Source: Yoonia sediminilitoris
Lineage (GTDB): Bacteria; Pseudomonadota; Alphaproteobacteria; Rhodobacterales; Rhodobacteraceae
Length of the DNA stretch: 59,191 bases
Assembly: GCF_003058085.1 (NCBI RefSeq)
Contig: NZ_QBUD01000018.1
Location: 1 to 59,191, forward strand
Direction of reading: 5' to 3'
Of the stretch, positions 48,678 through 57,804 are shown one piece after another. Under the pieces are notes generated by a model. It was not told the DNA's origin and searched no databases. It saw only the letters and a program-made list of their open reading frames with translations. The position numbers were made by a program, and so were the translations under genes. How positions within the stretch are numbered: the first letter of the stretch is position 1; every line of letters starts with the position of its first letter.

Positions 48678-50267
48678 CTATCCGCCCAGGTAGTATTGGA
48701 AGAGTTCTTCTGCCGCATCGATATCGGAAGACAGGCGTCTGAAGTCACGAACCAGCCGAGTGATTAGATCCGAGCCTTCAACGGTATCAGCCCATCTGTG
48801 TCGAAGCACGGCCGCGGGATCGAGCAAACCCAGCATGTTGCCCGCAATCGCACCCGTTGAATCACTATCCCCACCATGCGTGACTGCAATCGCAAGAACC
48901 TCTTCAAAGGAATTGCCAGTTAGGCAGGCGTAGAGCGATAAGGAAAGGGCCTCTTCTGCCGTCCAGCCACCACCAAGAGACTCGACAGTTTCACCGGCAC
49001 CGTCACGCGGCACGGCAAGGGCGGCTTGAATGGCCCGCGCAGTCTCATTGCCCCCATCCAGTCGCGCATAAATCTCTGCGGTGCGGTTTGCAGTCTCCTC
49101 AAGGCGCGCGCCTGCGGCCACATCAGCAAGCATTTCTGCCCATGCCGCGGCCGCAAGCTGACCGGTCACATGGCCATGAGTCAGCGCTGATGTCTCAATC
49201 GCCATCTCGCGCACCTGATCGCGTGGAAACATTAACGCAATTGGTGCAACGCGCATGATGGTACCGCACCCCTTGCTATTGTTTCGCGCCAAGTCACCAA
49301 AATACGCACTCGCTTCCAGTGATGATAGGCAGGTATTGCCCGGCGCGCGGCAAACCCAAAGTCGTGGGTCTTCGATCAGGCCCACATCATCTGTTCGAAC
49401 CTCCGGTTTGCCGCCTTGGGTTTTGTACCAGCGCAAAAGCGCATGATGGATGAAAGATGGCGGGTGGCAGATGCCTTTCAGCTCGCTGCGAATGAGCGCG
49501 CGGACGATCCCCTCGGCCGTGAATAGCGTCATTTGAGTGTCGTCGGTAATGGCGCCGCGCAGTCCCATATGCGGCGGCAGGTCCATGATACCGCCGGGGT
49601 AGCGACAGCGGATTTCGGCAAGAGAAAGGAACTCGATCTCGGCGCCGAGGCTGTCGCCAATGGCACCGCCGAGTAGGCTGGAATGGAGTTGGATAGGCCG
49701 CAATCCATCATGTCTTCCATGGGCTGTCACCAAATGTTTCTGCACCTGGGTCTCTATCGCCCCCGGCCGCGCCGTGCGCACAATCTTCATAGCTCCGCTA
49801 GCTGAATGCCCCCGCTCGACGAGCAGTAGGGCTGCAACCGTGCCGGCACGGCCAAGGCCGCCCCTGCAATGGACCAGCACACGGCCGCCGTTTTCCAAAG
49901 TTTGGTGAAGACGTGGCGACAAAAGCCTCCACTTCTGCATGGCCTCTGGCGTTGGCACATCCACATCCCGGATTGGGAAGTGATACCATTCCATGCCCCG
50001 GGACTTTGCGGCGTCGCTAAGCCCCGACACCGAAAGCAAGTCGAACTCATGATCTTCAATCAGGCTTAGAACGGTATGCGCCCCCCAAGTTTTGATCACA
50101 TCAAGATCGACGTCCAGATCGCGATCCCAAGCCCCGCCAAAGACGCTGTCGCCTTTCTTGCCTGGGCAAAGCGTGAGTCCGAGCAGACCGTTGCTGATTG
50201 GCAGGCTATCGATGCGAAGTGGGAGGGTTGTGCTGTTTCGAGGCAAGCGGTGTTCCTTTTTGTCCAT
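48678..50267 (-). CDS. protein-tyrosine/dual-specificity phosphatase fused to ADP-ribosylglycohydrolase
   Basis: 529 residues. The N-terminal about 185 residues form a cyclin-dependent-kinase-inhibitor-3-like phosphatase: H133-C134-R-G-G-L-G-R140 (Cx5R P-loop) with general-acid Asp in FPIRDVD. The rest is an ADP-ribosylglycohydrolase (DraG/ARH fold) with GGAIGDSLGA, ITDDTQMTLF, GCGTIMRVAP and THGGDSDSTGAIAGN supplying the Mg-binding Asp residues. It should remove phosphate and ADP-ribose groups, from unknown targets. It lies 111 bp upstream of the AddB-like gene on the same strand and could be cotranscribed. Confidence 0.85.
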   Translation of the reverse strand: MDKKEHRLPRNSTTLPLRIDSLPISNGLLGLTLCPGKKGDSVFGGAWDRDLDVDLDVIKTWGAHTVLSLIEDHEFDLLSVSGLSDAAKSRGMEWYHFPIRDVDVPTPEAMQKWRLLSPRLHQTLENGGRVLVHCRGGLGRAGTVAALLLVERGHSASGAMKIVRTARPGAIETQVQKHLVTAHGRHDGLRPIQLHSSLLGGAIGDSLGAEIEFLSLAEIRCRYPGGIMDLPPHMGLRGAITDDTQMTLFTAEGIVRALIRSELKGICHPPSFIHHALLRWYKTQGGKPEVRTDDVGLIEDPRLWVCRAPGNTCLSSLEASAYFGDLARNNSKGCGTIMRVAPIALMFPRDQVREMAIETSALTHGHVTGQLAAAAWAEMLADVAAGARLEETANRTAEIYARLDGGNETARAIQAALAVPRDGAGETVESLGGGWTAEEALSLSLYACLTGNSFEEVLAIAVTHGGDSDSTGAIAGNMLGLLDPAAVLRHRWADTVEGSDLITRLVRDFRRLSSDIDAAEELFQYYLGG

Positions 50268-50422
50268 TCAATCAACACTACTATCCGCTTACGTCATTTT
50301 CGGTCGTATCCAAGAAGAAGTTTTGAGACTGCTAAACAACTGCGCCTCGGCTTGGTGCGCCATCTTGCCAGAGATAAGCTCATTTCCTGCCGTCCTTCCG
50401 CGCGGAAGCGCATCACCAGTTG

Positions 50423-50631
50423 CTTCGTATCTTGGGCAAATCGCTGATGATCGGCGTAGTCCATTATGTCCTGACTCGCATGCGCCGCTACTGCAATCCC
50501 TTGATCACGGCATCCTGGAGTTGGACAAGAACACTGCTAAACGAGCGATGCGATCGTCGGGATTAGACGCAAAAACTGTCTTTTTTTTGGGTCACAAACC
50601 GGCGGAAAAGCTACGCCAATCGCCTACATGA
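50423..50631 (+). pseudogene. decayed IS66-family transposase (TnpC) C-terminal piece
   Basis: In one frame LRILGKSLMIGVVHYVLTRM matches the IS66 TnpC phrase around 'GKS..a.AIrYaLtRW'. After a frameshift the other frame gives HGILELDKNTAKRAMRSSGL, like 'dGrielDnNtaERAlRp.aL', then KTVFFLGHKPAEK. The piece ends at TGA 50629-50631. It is an inactive IS remnant between the two ADP-ribosylglycohydrolase genes. The rest of 50268-50686 holds nothing else I recognise. Confidence 0.6.
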
Positions 50632-50686
50632 GCCTTTTGTTTATGACATCTGCTAGTGTTCACCGAAAATAGCCCTTGGTGAAGGG

Positions 50687-51781
50687 CTATGGTGGGGCGG
50701 TGTATGGCGTCCGTACCCCTTCTCGACAGACCTGTTCGATAAGAGCTTGAACGTGTCCATCATCGTCTGCACTGGTGCGCCCGAGAAGGCCAGTCTTCCA
50801 TTCGTCGCGAAAGGCCGAGATACCGTGGAGTGCACCCATCGCACTGGCCACAAGCGACGCAATTGTGTCATTGTCCCGTGTGTGGTTGACGGCATCTAAG
50901 ATGGCGCGATCAGGATCCTCCAGGTTCTGGCCTATGAGGAATATCGTGACAGGTAATGTTTCCAGAAGGAACGCGCCGGAGTACGTGAGATCGCCAAAGT
51001 CGAGTGTCGTCATGCCCTTTTTGATGCCTTCAGGTACAGTCAGATTTAGGAACTCGGTCAGGGTGCCATCGAACTGTCCGAGCATTTTGCCGCCACGTGG
51101 GCGATACCGGGTGGGGCCTTCAAGACCTACTTGCAGACGGACAAATGTTTGAAGGATGTTATGCGGTTCAAATTGTTGCCGACCCGAAGCGAGAGCGGCC
51201 AGAAGGTGTACCCAGGCCACGGCGCTTGCGATCGCTCCGTGCTCATTGTGAGTGATGGCAGCACACTTGGCAATTTCACGCGCAAGATCTGCACCCGCCA
51301 TGTGTGGCTGCAGTGCTAGCATGGGCGCGATACGCATTATTGCCCCGTTTCCCGCCGAGGGAACACCGGCAACTTCCCACCTGAGACCACTGGCCAGATT
51401 GAACCGGAACTTCCTTACCGATTGGCCCATGCCATAAACTGTTCGAGTCGCAAAAACCTGGGAGAGAAGATTGGGATCTAGACGTCCTTCACCAAGTAGA
51501 TGCTCAAGAAGCCAGAAGGCCATCTGCGTGTCATCGCTAGGTAGACCTACCCTTTGTCCGTTGGCGTGACGGTTCGGTAGATATCCGGTGATTTTACCAA
51601 ATTCCCGGAACCTGTTCCGTGGGACGCGAGACTCGGATGTGTTGCCGAGTGCATCACCAATCGCGAGGCCCCATAAGATCGCACGCAGCCGATTTTCGGG
51701 GACCGGTGCGATTTCGAGAAGTTGTGGTATCTGTTCAACGATATCGTCGATACGGCTAAGGACATCATCCAGAGCATTCAT
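50687..51781 (-). CDS. ADP-ribosylglycohydrolase
   Basis: 364 residues of the ARH/DraG fold: WGLAIGDALGNTSESR near the N-terminus, LPSDDTQMAFWLLEHL, GNGAIMRIAPM, and NHTRDNDTIASLVASAMGALHG, which together give the two-magnesium site. It removes ADP-ribose from a modified protein or nucleic acid. A helical N-terminal extension of about 45 residues precedes the domain. It is separate in sequence from the fused ARH at 48.7 kb, with an IS66 scar between. No ADP-ribosyltransferase gene is in view. Confidence 0.85.
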   Translation of the reverse strand: MNALDDVLSRIDDIVEQIPQLLEIAPVPENRLRAILWGLAIGDALGNTSESRVPRNRFREFGKITGYLPNRHANGQRVGLPSDDTQMAFWLLEHLLGEGRLDPNLLSQVFATRTVYGMGQSVRKFRFNLASGLRWEVAGVPSAGNGAIMRIAPMLALQPHMAGADLAREIAKCAAITHNEHGAIASAVAWVHLLAALASGRQQFEPHNILQTFVRLQVGLEGPTRYRPRGGKMLGQFDGTLTEFLNLTVPEGIKKGMTTLDFGDLTYSGAFLLETLPVTIFLIGQNLEDPDRAILDAVNHTRDNDTIASLVASAMGALHGISAFRDEWKTGLLGRTSADDDGHVQALIEQVCREGVRTPYTAPP

Positions 51782-51971
51782 GAAGATTTCCTCGTATATT
51801 GCTGTTGGTTCCGTCTGGGTTTTGGCACTGGGGGTCGGCTAAACAGATCCGTCACATTAGCCAGAGATGCTGGTCCAAACCGCACTTCATCCTGATTGGC
51901 GCTTGTAATTGATACATTGTTAAGCTGGAGCGACAGGGCTTGACCTTACCGGGTAGAGGCAGTTGGCTCCC

Positions 51972-52640
51972 TCAATCCACCACTGGGTAATAGGGATCAC
52001 CCCAATTCTCTTCAGGGTTGGTAATCATCGTCTCTAAGAAAACAGGCATCAAACTTATCAGCAGCTCAGCTCCATCCTGCACTTGTTTGCGGTTGACCTT
52101 ACTGTTCCAGGTCGCCCCACCGTGGAGCAGCTGGTTGCGGAGGACATAAAGGCGGTCAAATACAATACTCAGGAGTTTCGTTGTTTCATGCCCTTCAATC
52201 GCATATTGGGCTGCCTTCTTGGCGTTCTCGAATCGAAGTTCCCAATTGCTATATTCGGGATCACCATTATGAAACTTCCAGAATGGGCTAAATATGTACC
52301 TGTTGTTTAACAGTTCGGACACCACACCTTCAAACTGGTACCATACTTCGTGCGCAATACGGCCATTTGGATCGCAGCGAACCAGCGCATCAAAGAATTT
52401 CTGAAAGTTGGTCCGCGCGAATGAGCCAGGGTCCTCATCCATATTTTTTGCATAGGCGGCATTGAACGCAATCCAAGCAAAAATGAACGCGGCATCTGCA
52501 TCATCTTCAATCAATGCAGCTGCGCGGCTCAGCCAAATTATTGAACGATGGGTCCGTAGGTTTAATTCCGGCGAGATTTGATCCCTCAACCTGCGATGCA
52601 TGTCACGCAGGTAATCGAACTCTTCTGAAAGTTGGGCCAT
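51972..52640 (-). CDS. HEPN-like protein with Rx4H motif
   Basis: 222 residues, largely helical. The C-terminal third has R168-N-Q-L-L-H173 in YVLRNQLLHGGATW, the Rx4-6H signature of HEPN ribonucleases. Earlier parts (HRSIIWLSRAAALIEDDADAAFIFAWIAFNAAYAK) resemble the four-helix HEPN core of Apea-type proteins. Likely RNA-cleaving effector or toxin, inferred. It begins 4 bp after the preceding gene and shares its transcript with the exonuclease I gene. Confidence 0.65.
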   Translation of the reverse strand: MAQLSEEFDYLRDMHRRLRDQISPELNLRTHRSIIWLSRAAALIEDDADAAFIFAWIAFNAAYAKNMDEDPGSFARTNFQKFFDALVRCDPNGRIAHEVWYQFEGVVSELLNNRYIFSPFWKFHNGDPEYSNWELRFENAKKAAQYAIEGHETTKLLSIVFDRLYVLRNQLLHGGATWNSKVNRKQVQDGAELLISLMPVFLETMITNPEENWGDPYYPVVD

Positions 52641-52644
52641 ACTC

Positions 52645-53115
52645 TTAAGCTCCTAGACGACGTGCTATAGCATCACCAAGCGATGTATCAATAAGCCCCC
52701 AGACGGCACCGCCACCAGTTTCTGCCCCAGCATCCCCCCAGCGTTCACTTCGTATGATAAAGTGAATGATTTGTCGCAATTCACGCAGGCTAAATCCCTC
52801 GACAGGCTTCGGATCTTCCTGAAGCGCCCTTATCACCTGTGATATCGGTGTCTGTGCGCGATCGTCCATGGTCTCGCCGCCATCACAGCAGACAAATCCG
52901 CAAGCGTAAGTTGAGAGAATAAAATTATTCCACTGTTCCCATTCTACAGGCCGCAGAGGCTCAGAATAGCGCTTTTTTTCCAACTGAGTGATCAGCTTAC
53001 GAAGCATTCGTCCGACGTACTCAACTTGATCCTTGGTAAGCTTCTCGTCCAGGCTCAACATATTTTGGCGAACATCAGGGTCATTTTCGATCGGAGCATT
53101 CATGGCGATTGTCAC
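52645..53115 (-). CDS. DUF6508-like small protein
   Basis: 156 residues from GTG 53115 (AGAGAG upstream; an ATG at 53103 lacks a ribosome binding site). The C-terminal stretch RQIIHFIIRSERWGDAG... is like the 'h.fivRaERFcdG' phrase of DUF6508 proteins, whose function is unknown. The C-terminal tail is short. It sits between exonuclease I and the HEPN protein with gaps of 14 and 4 bp, so it could be the antitoxin or sensor for the HEPN protein; this is a guess from position. Confidence 0.5.
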   Translation of the reverse strand: MTIAMNAPIENDPDVRQNMLSLDEKLTKDQVEYVGRMLRKLITQLEKKRYSEPLRPVEWEQWNNFILSTYACGFVCCDGGETMDDRAQTPISQVIRALQEDPKPVEGFSLRELRQIIHFIIRSERWGDAGAETGGGAVWGLIDTSLGDAIARRLGA

Positions 53116-53129
53116 ATCTCTCTTTGTTA

Positions 53130-54497
53130 TTAATCAAATTGACAAAGAAACTGATTAATCTCGTCAATCATCACTTTGTTGCAATTGGCATCCTTACGCA
53201 TCTCATCCAATGCGCGCCGTGCTTTTCCAAGCGTCATCCATTCAGTCGATGGCAGGTCTGGCCCTGTCCATTTTTTGTGAAGCCAGTCATCAAACTGTTG
53301 ACGCTCATCCTCTACAAGCAAAGATGGTGCATAAAATGCAACAAGTCGGCGACCAAGCTGGCGCAGGCGCTTATCATCCAATTCGACTACGATTTCTTGA
53401 CGGCGTGGCCATTCCGCTTTCTGAAACTCACCAATAAGCGCCTTGTCAGAGTAGCTATAAAAGCCATCAAATATCTGTCTCTCGATCGGTGGCAGGGGAG
53501 CTTCAGTATCCGAAGGAAAGCGCGCAGCTAGCGCGCAAGCGACACGCTCGCGAAACACTGGCGCCTCTGCAATCAAACGAGCACGACGCAGCTGCTCGTC
53601 TGTTGGGTCGGAAAGCGCCAAAAGTGGAGGTGACTTATTGATGGAAACAGATCTGATAATCTTGGTTGACCCATCAACAGCATTGAAAAGTTCTCTTTCG
53701 TCTGCGTCAATCAAATCAGCAGGATCACAAGCCTCAAGATCGAAGAAAGCTGCTTGGTTGGGGTTGCTCGCTGAGTAACCACAAAAACAACCAACTAAAC
53801 CACGCGGTGGGCCTGCGCCAAAACACCCAAATAGTTCCATCGGTTGAAAGCCCTCTAGATGTGCTTGGATACTCGCCTTGTGTCGGTTCTCAAGAAGCTC
53901 GGCCCAAAGAGCGGGATCACGTTGGGCAATCGCGCGTGCAATATGAATTGTCGCTTCAACATCGCCGAGCGCATCGTGGGCATTATGTCCATTAAAACCG
54001 TTTGACGGCGCCAAACGATCAAGATTGAAACGCACACGACCGGTTTCGTCAGCCGGCCAATCGAAGATCTCTGGGTTTCTATTCCAAACCGCAAAAACGG
54101 CGGTCATGATGTCAAATCGTGTGTTTCCATTAAACTGCGTCGCAAAAACATTGGCTTGGAGGTTTTGATAAAACACCTGCCTCAGCATTTCTTCGTCAAA
54201 ACGGATGCTGTTGAACCCTGTCCAGATGGCAGGTGACCAGCGTGAAACAAGTTGGGACAAAGACTGTGAAAGCTCAAACAGGTTTGGCAAGTCAGGGTCA
54301 ACCAATTGCTGCGGATGCAACCCAGTTACAGCCAGCGCCCACGGTGAGGGGATGATGTGCGGCGCAATGCGGCACCGCAAATCAACCCTCTCGATCTCCC
54401 TGAAGTGCGCGTCCGTAAGGATGGCCGCAAATTGCAGGGGTTGGTCAAATGCCGGAGAGATGCCGGTTGTCTCAAGATCATAGAATGCAAAGTTCAT
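53130..54497 (-). CDS. exonuclease I (SbcB)-like 3'-5' ssDNA exonuclease
   Basis: 455 residues. The DEDDh core is complete: D7 and E9 in YDLETTG, D101 in NSIRFDEEM, and H174 with D179 in NAHDALGDVEAT. The C-terminal SH3-like and helical parts correspond to ExoI, whose usual length is about 475. ExoI digests single-stranded DNA from 3' ends to mononucleotides. It is divergent from the AAA+ gene with a 127-bp shared promoter region. As the chromosome normally has its own ExoI elsewhere, this copy is likely part of the defence cassette. Confidence 0.88.
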   Translation of the reverse strand: MNFAFYDLETTGISPAFDQPLQFAAILTDAHFREIERVDLRCRIAPHIIPSPWALAVTGLHPQQLVDPDLPNLFELSQSLSQLVSRWSPAIWTGFNSIRFDEEMLRQVFYQNLQANVFATQFNGNTRFDIMTAVFAVWNRNPEIFDWPADETGRVRFNLDRLAPSNGFNGHNAHDALGDVEATIHIARAIAQRDPALWAELLENRHKASIQAHLEGFQPMELFGCFGAGPPRGLVGCFCGYSASNPNQAAFFDLEACDPADLIDADERELFNAVDGSTKIIRSVSINKSPPLLALSDPTDEQLRRARLIAEAPVFRERVACALAARFPSDTEAPLPPIERQIFDGFYSYSDKALIGEFQKAEWPRRQEIVVELDDKRLRQLGRRLVAFYAPSLLVEDERQQFDDWLHKKWTGPDLPSTEWMTLGKARRALDEMRKDANCNKVMIDEINQFLCQFD

Positions 54498-54624
54498 GAC
54501 ACATTCTACCCGCTACCAGTTTGGTCGTCACGCGGTGATACGCACTTCGCGGCACTCCTCTTGGGTCAATACGCCCGAATATGACGTATTGCTAGCTTAT
54601 GTTGTGTATGAACACGGAGGCACC

Positions 54625-56661
54625 ATGATCAACAGATTTGAACAACGTTTTTTAATAGAAGTTGCTGACCGCATCGCAGCACGCTTGTCTGGACGCAGCA
54701 TCGCCGCTCTTGAGCTGTCAGACTGGATGGAAGAGCAGGATCTCGGATTTCGTTGGGATCCAGATCTTGAGAACTATAAGCGGAGGGGCGTACCAAACGC
54801 GATATGGGAAGACCTTCGCTTACGCCTAGCCCGTAAGGCTGCACAGACCCGATGCGTCCGCCCTGATGCACTTTCCAAAAACATTGCAGCACTATCAGTG
54901 CATATGTTGCTTGATCCCGACGAAGAACAGATCTTCGCTCTGGCAGTTCGTGCTGCCCGCACGGGCCCGCTCCAATCGCTCTGCAATAGTCTTACTGATG
55001 AAGCAAGGATTCCGGTTGAGGACGCTGTCATTTACCTGACTGGCATCTCACCCGCGAGGGTGCGCAAAGCACTGACATCATCTTCCAGACTTTTATCCTC
55101 TGGCCTTTTGCATCACGAAAAGTCTCCAATTCATGGCCTTGGTCTTCTGCCATCAGACAGGTTGCTGATATCACTAGAGCCGCCCTCACGTGGGTTGTCA
55201 GATATTTTGGGAAAGCTCTTTTCCGCTGTAGAACCCACAGATGTTGCATGGGAAGATTTTGAACATCTCGGTGAGTCTCGCGATTTCGCGTTTCGACTAT
55301 TGAAAGGTGCTATAAAAAAACGCGAAAAGGGCGTGAATATTCTGCTGCATGGACCACCCGGGACAGGAAAAACCGAGTTCTGCAAAGTGCTTGCCCAAAG
55401 GCTGGCTGTAAGCCTCCATGCAGTTGGCGAATCCGACGAAGACGGCGACGAGCCGACGCGGTTCGAGCGGTTACAGCAATTGCGTCTTGGCCAACGACTT
55501 CTTGCCGATCAAGGTAATAGCGTTATCCTGTTTGATGAGATGGAGGATCTTTTCCCGGGGCTCAACAACGGGCTCTTTGGACTTTCGCTGCGTCGTTCGG
55601 GTTCAAAGGTACACACAAACCGGCTAATCGAAGGAAACGCTGTACCTACCCTCTGGACGACAAATGACATCAGTGACTGCGATCCGGCTTTTCTGCGTCG
55701 GATCAGCTTTACGCTTGAGTTGCGCACACCCCCGGTCAGTGTTCGTGCCCGGGTGTGGCAAGAACTTGCAAGAAAACATCGGGTGCCACTATCCCAAGAG
55801 CATTGCATGGACTTGGCGCACAACATGGAGGATGCGCCAGCGTTAGCCAATAGCGCCCTTCGCGCAGCACGTATTGCGCGTGGTGGTACAGATGACGTGT
55901 GGTTGGCCGCAACGGCGATTTCTCGCGCGGTACGCGGCGGTCACACTCCCTATGTTTCAAATAGAGAAGTGTATTTCGATCCAGAACTGGCCAATGCAGA
56001 TCATGACTTAAGCTTGATCGCAGAGCGGTTCGTTACTTGTGGTCCCGCCAATACCGGTGGACTTTGTCTCAGCGGGCCACCAGGTACCGGCAAAAGCGCC
56101 TTTGCACGCTATCTGGCAGAACGCCTTAATATGCCTGTCCTGGAACGGCGTGCCTCTGATCTGCTAGATCGCTTTGTGGGTGGAAGCGAGCGTAACATTG
56201 CAGATGCTTTTGCAGAGGCGCGTGATACCAAGGCATTCCTTGTATTTGACGAAGCCGATTCGCTACTCAGGTCACGCGAAGCCACCTCTCATGGCTGGGA
56301 AATCTCACAAGTAAATGAAATGCTCACGTGGATGGAGAACCACCCTCTACCCTTTGCATGCACAACAAACCTTGGTGATCAGCTGGACCCTGCGACCGCT
56401 CGACGCTTTAGCTTGCGGATCGGGTTCCTACCACTGAGCCTTGAACAGCGCCGAGCCTGTTTCCGGCGATTTTTCCTGAACGAGCCTTCTGCTGAGCTTC
56501 AATTGCTCGATCAACTGACGCCAGGGGATTTTGCGGTTGTGGCTAAACGGAGCACCTTGCTGGGCATCAAGGAGCCCTCAGCGATTATTGCTGAGCTAAC
56601 CCGCGAACAAACATCGAAACCAAACGCTAGTACCCCAGTTGGATTTCGAGTGTCGAGTTGA
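54625..56661 (+). CDS. two-domain AAA+ ATPase (CDC48/FtsH-like)
   Basis: 678 residues from ATG 54625, which has GGAGG 7 bp upstream; the longer frame from 54496 would overlap the divergent exonuclease gene. Two AAA+ modules: Walker A GPPGTGKT at 243-250 with Walker B VILFDEMEDLF, and Walker A GPPGTGKS at 484-491 with Walker B FLVFDEADSLL and NMPVLERRASDLLDRFVGG in between, as in CDC48 relatives. The N-terminal about 200 residues are helical and probably bind substrate or partner. It may remodel protein or nucleoprotein complexes. Coupled by orientation to the WYL regulator. Confidence 0.82.
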   Translation: MINRFEQRFLIEVADRIAARLSGRSIAALELSDWMEEQDLGFRWDPDLENYKRRGVPNAIWEDLRLRLARKAAQTRCVRPDALSKNIAALSVHMLLDPDEEQIFALAVRAARTGPLQSLCNSLTDEARIPVEDAVIYLTGISPARVRKALTSSSRLLSSGLLHHEKSPIHGLGLLPSDRLLISLEPPSRGLSDILGKLFSAVEPTDVAWEDFEHLGESRDFAFRLLKGAIKKREKGVNILLHGPPGTGKTEFCKVLAQRLAVSLHAVGESDEDGDEPTRFERLQQLRLGQRLLADQGNSVILFDEMEDLFPGLNNGLFGLSLRRSGSKVHTNRLIEGNAVPTLWTTNDISDCDPAFLRRISFTLELRTPPVSVRARVWQELARKHRVPLSQEHCMDLAHNMEDAPALANSALRAARIARGGTDDVWLAATAISRAVRGGHTPYVSNREVYFDPELANADHDLSLIAERFVTCGPANTGGLCLSGPPGTGKSAFARYLAERLNMPVLERRASDLLDRFVGGSERNIADAFAEARDTKAFLVFDEADSLLRSREATSHGWEISQVNEMLTWMENHPLPFACTTNLGDQLDPATARRFSLRIGFLPLSLEQRRACFRRFFLNEPSAELQLLDQLTPGDFAVVAKRSTLLGIKEPSAIIAELTREQTSKPNASTPVGFRVSS

Positions 56662-56764
56662 CGGAGGGGGGACGTGCTCATCACACTAGATCGGAAAGCG
56701 CTGTCGTCGTCTGCTTGAAGCCTTGAGCGGTTTGCGCAAGACTGCGTAGAACGGAGATCCTCCA

Positions 56765-57745
56765 ATGCGCTATGGCCGACTAACAGATCTAGTGAGGTTG
56801 GCTCTGCAGATGCAGGGTCGGGCCGATGGTCTGTCGCTCAATGACATTGGGGAAACTTATGAAGTCTCGCGCCGAACAGCGGAACGGATGCGAGATGCGA
56901 TCAGGGATGCCTTTCCACAGGTCGAAGAAATTAGCGAGCCGGGGGAGCGCAAACGTTGGCGTCTGCCTCCGGGCACAACGGGACGTCTCGCAGACCCAAG
57001 CATCGATGACATTGCAACGCTTAATCGCGGTGCCGAACTCGCCCGCCAAAGCGGTGATATTGTTACTGCAGATAATCTCGACATATTGTCGGATCGCTTG
57101 CGGGCTGGCTTGTCAGGCCCCATACGCACACGGCTTGAGCCTGATATTGCCGCACTTCTTGAGGCGGATGGTGTCGCCCTGCGTCCCGGCCCCAGAGAGC
57201 GCATCTCGGAAGAAACACTGAACGACCTTCGCCAAGCCATCCTTGCCGGGGTCTGGATCAATGCCGACCATCGCACCCGAGCGTCAGGTCTTTTGAGCCA
57301 AAACGCGCGGCTCGGTCCTTTAGCAATGCTTCTCGGGGAAGGTCGACAGTATCTTGTTGCTTATAGCGATTGGGCCGAAGATGTTCGCCTGTTCGCGCTG
57401 GCTGGCTTTGAGCGGATCGCACTGTCCAATGAGAGTTTTGAGCGCTCTGAAGATTTTGACCTCAATGTCTGGTTGCAGCGTGCTTTTGGGACTTGGCAAG
57501 AGGAAGTCCAAGATGTGGTTTGGCGGTTCTCATCTGCCGCCGCGGCAGATGCACGGCTCTACATGTTCCACCCGACACAAGAGATCACCGATGAGCCCGA
57601 TGGCAGCCTTATAGTAAAATTTCGGGCAGGTGGTTTTCGGGAGATGTGTTGGCATCTGTTTCGATGGGGGAATGATGTCGAAATTTTGGCGCCAACCGAG
57701 TTGCAACAGATGTTCAGGATGATGTTGAAGAAAGCGCATTTATGA
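56765..57745 (+). CDS. WYL-domain transcriptional regulator
   Basis: 326 residues. An N-terminal helix-turn-helix (LSLNDIGETYEVSRRTAERMRDAIRDAFP) is followed by a WYL domain (about 150-240, with the nucleotide-sensing strand region VAYSDWAEDVRLFALAGFERI) and a WCX-like C-terminal extension (about 255-325). WYL regulators control many defence islands and are thought to sense nucleic-acid ligands. It lies 103 bp after the AAA+ gene and would be expected to regulate that gene and perhaps the divergent exonuclease operon. Confidence 0.9.
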   Translation: MRYGRLTDLVRLALQMQGRADGLSLNDIGETYEVSRRTAERMRDAIRDAFPQVEEISEPGERKRWRLPPGTTGRLADPSIDDIATLNRGAELARQSGDIVTADNLDILSDRLRAGLSGPIRTRLEPDIAALLEADGVALRPGPRERISEETLNDLRQAILAGVWINADHRTRASGLLSQNARLGPLAMLLGEGRQYLVAYSDWAEDVRLFALAGFERIALSNESFERSEDFDLNVWLQRAFGTWQEEVQDVVWRFSSAAAADARLYMFHPTQEITDEPDGSLIVKFRAGGFREMCWHLFRWGNDVEILAPTELQQMFRMMLKKAHL

Positions 57746-57804
57746 GGTGGACGAGAGATTCTTGGAGCAGGCTCAGTTGAGTGGAAAAGGAGGGCACCGA
57801 CAAC

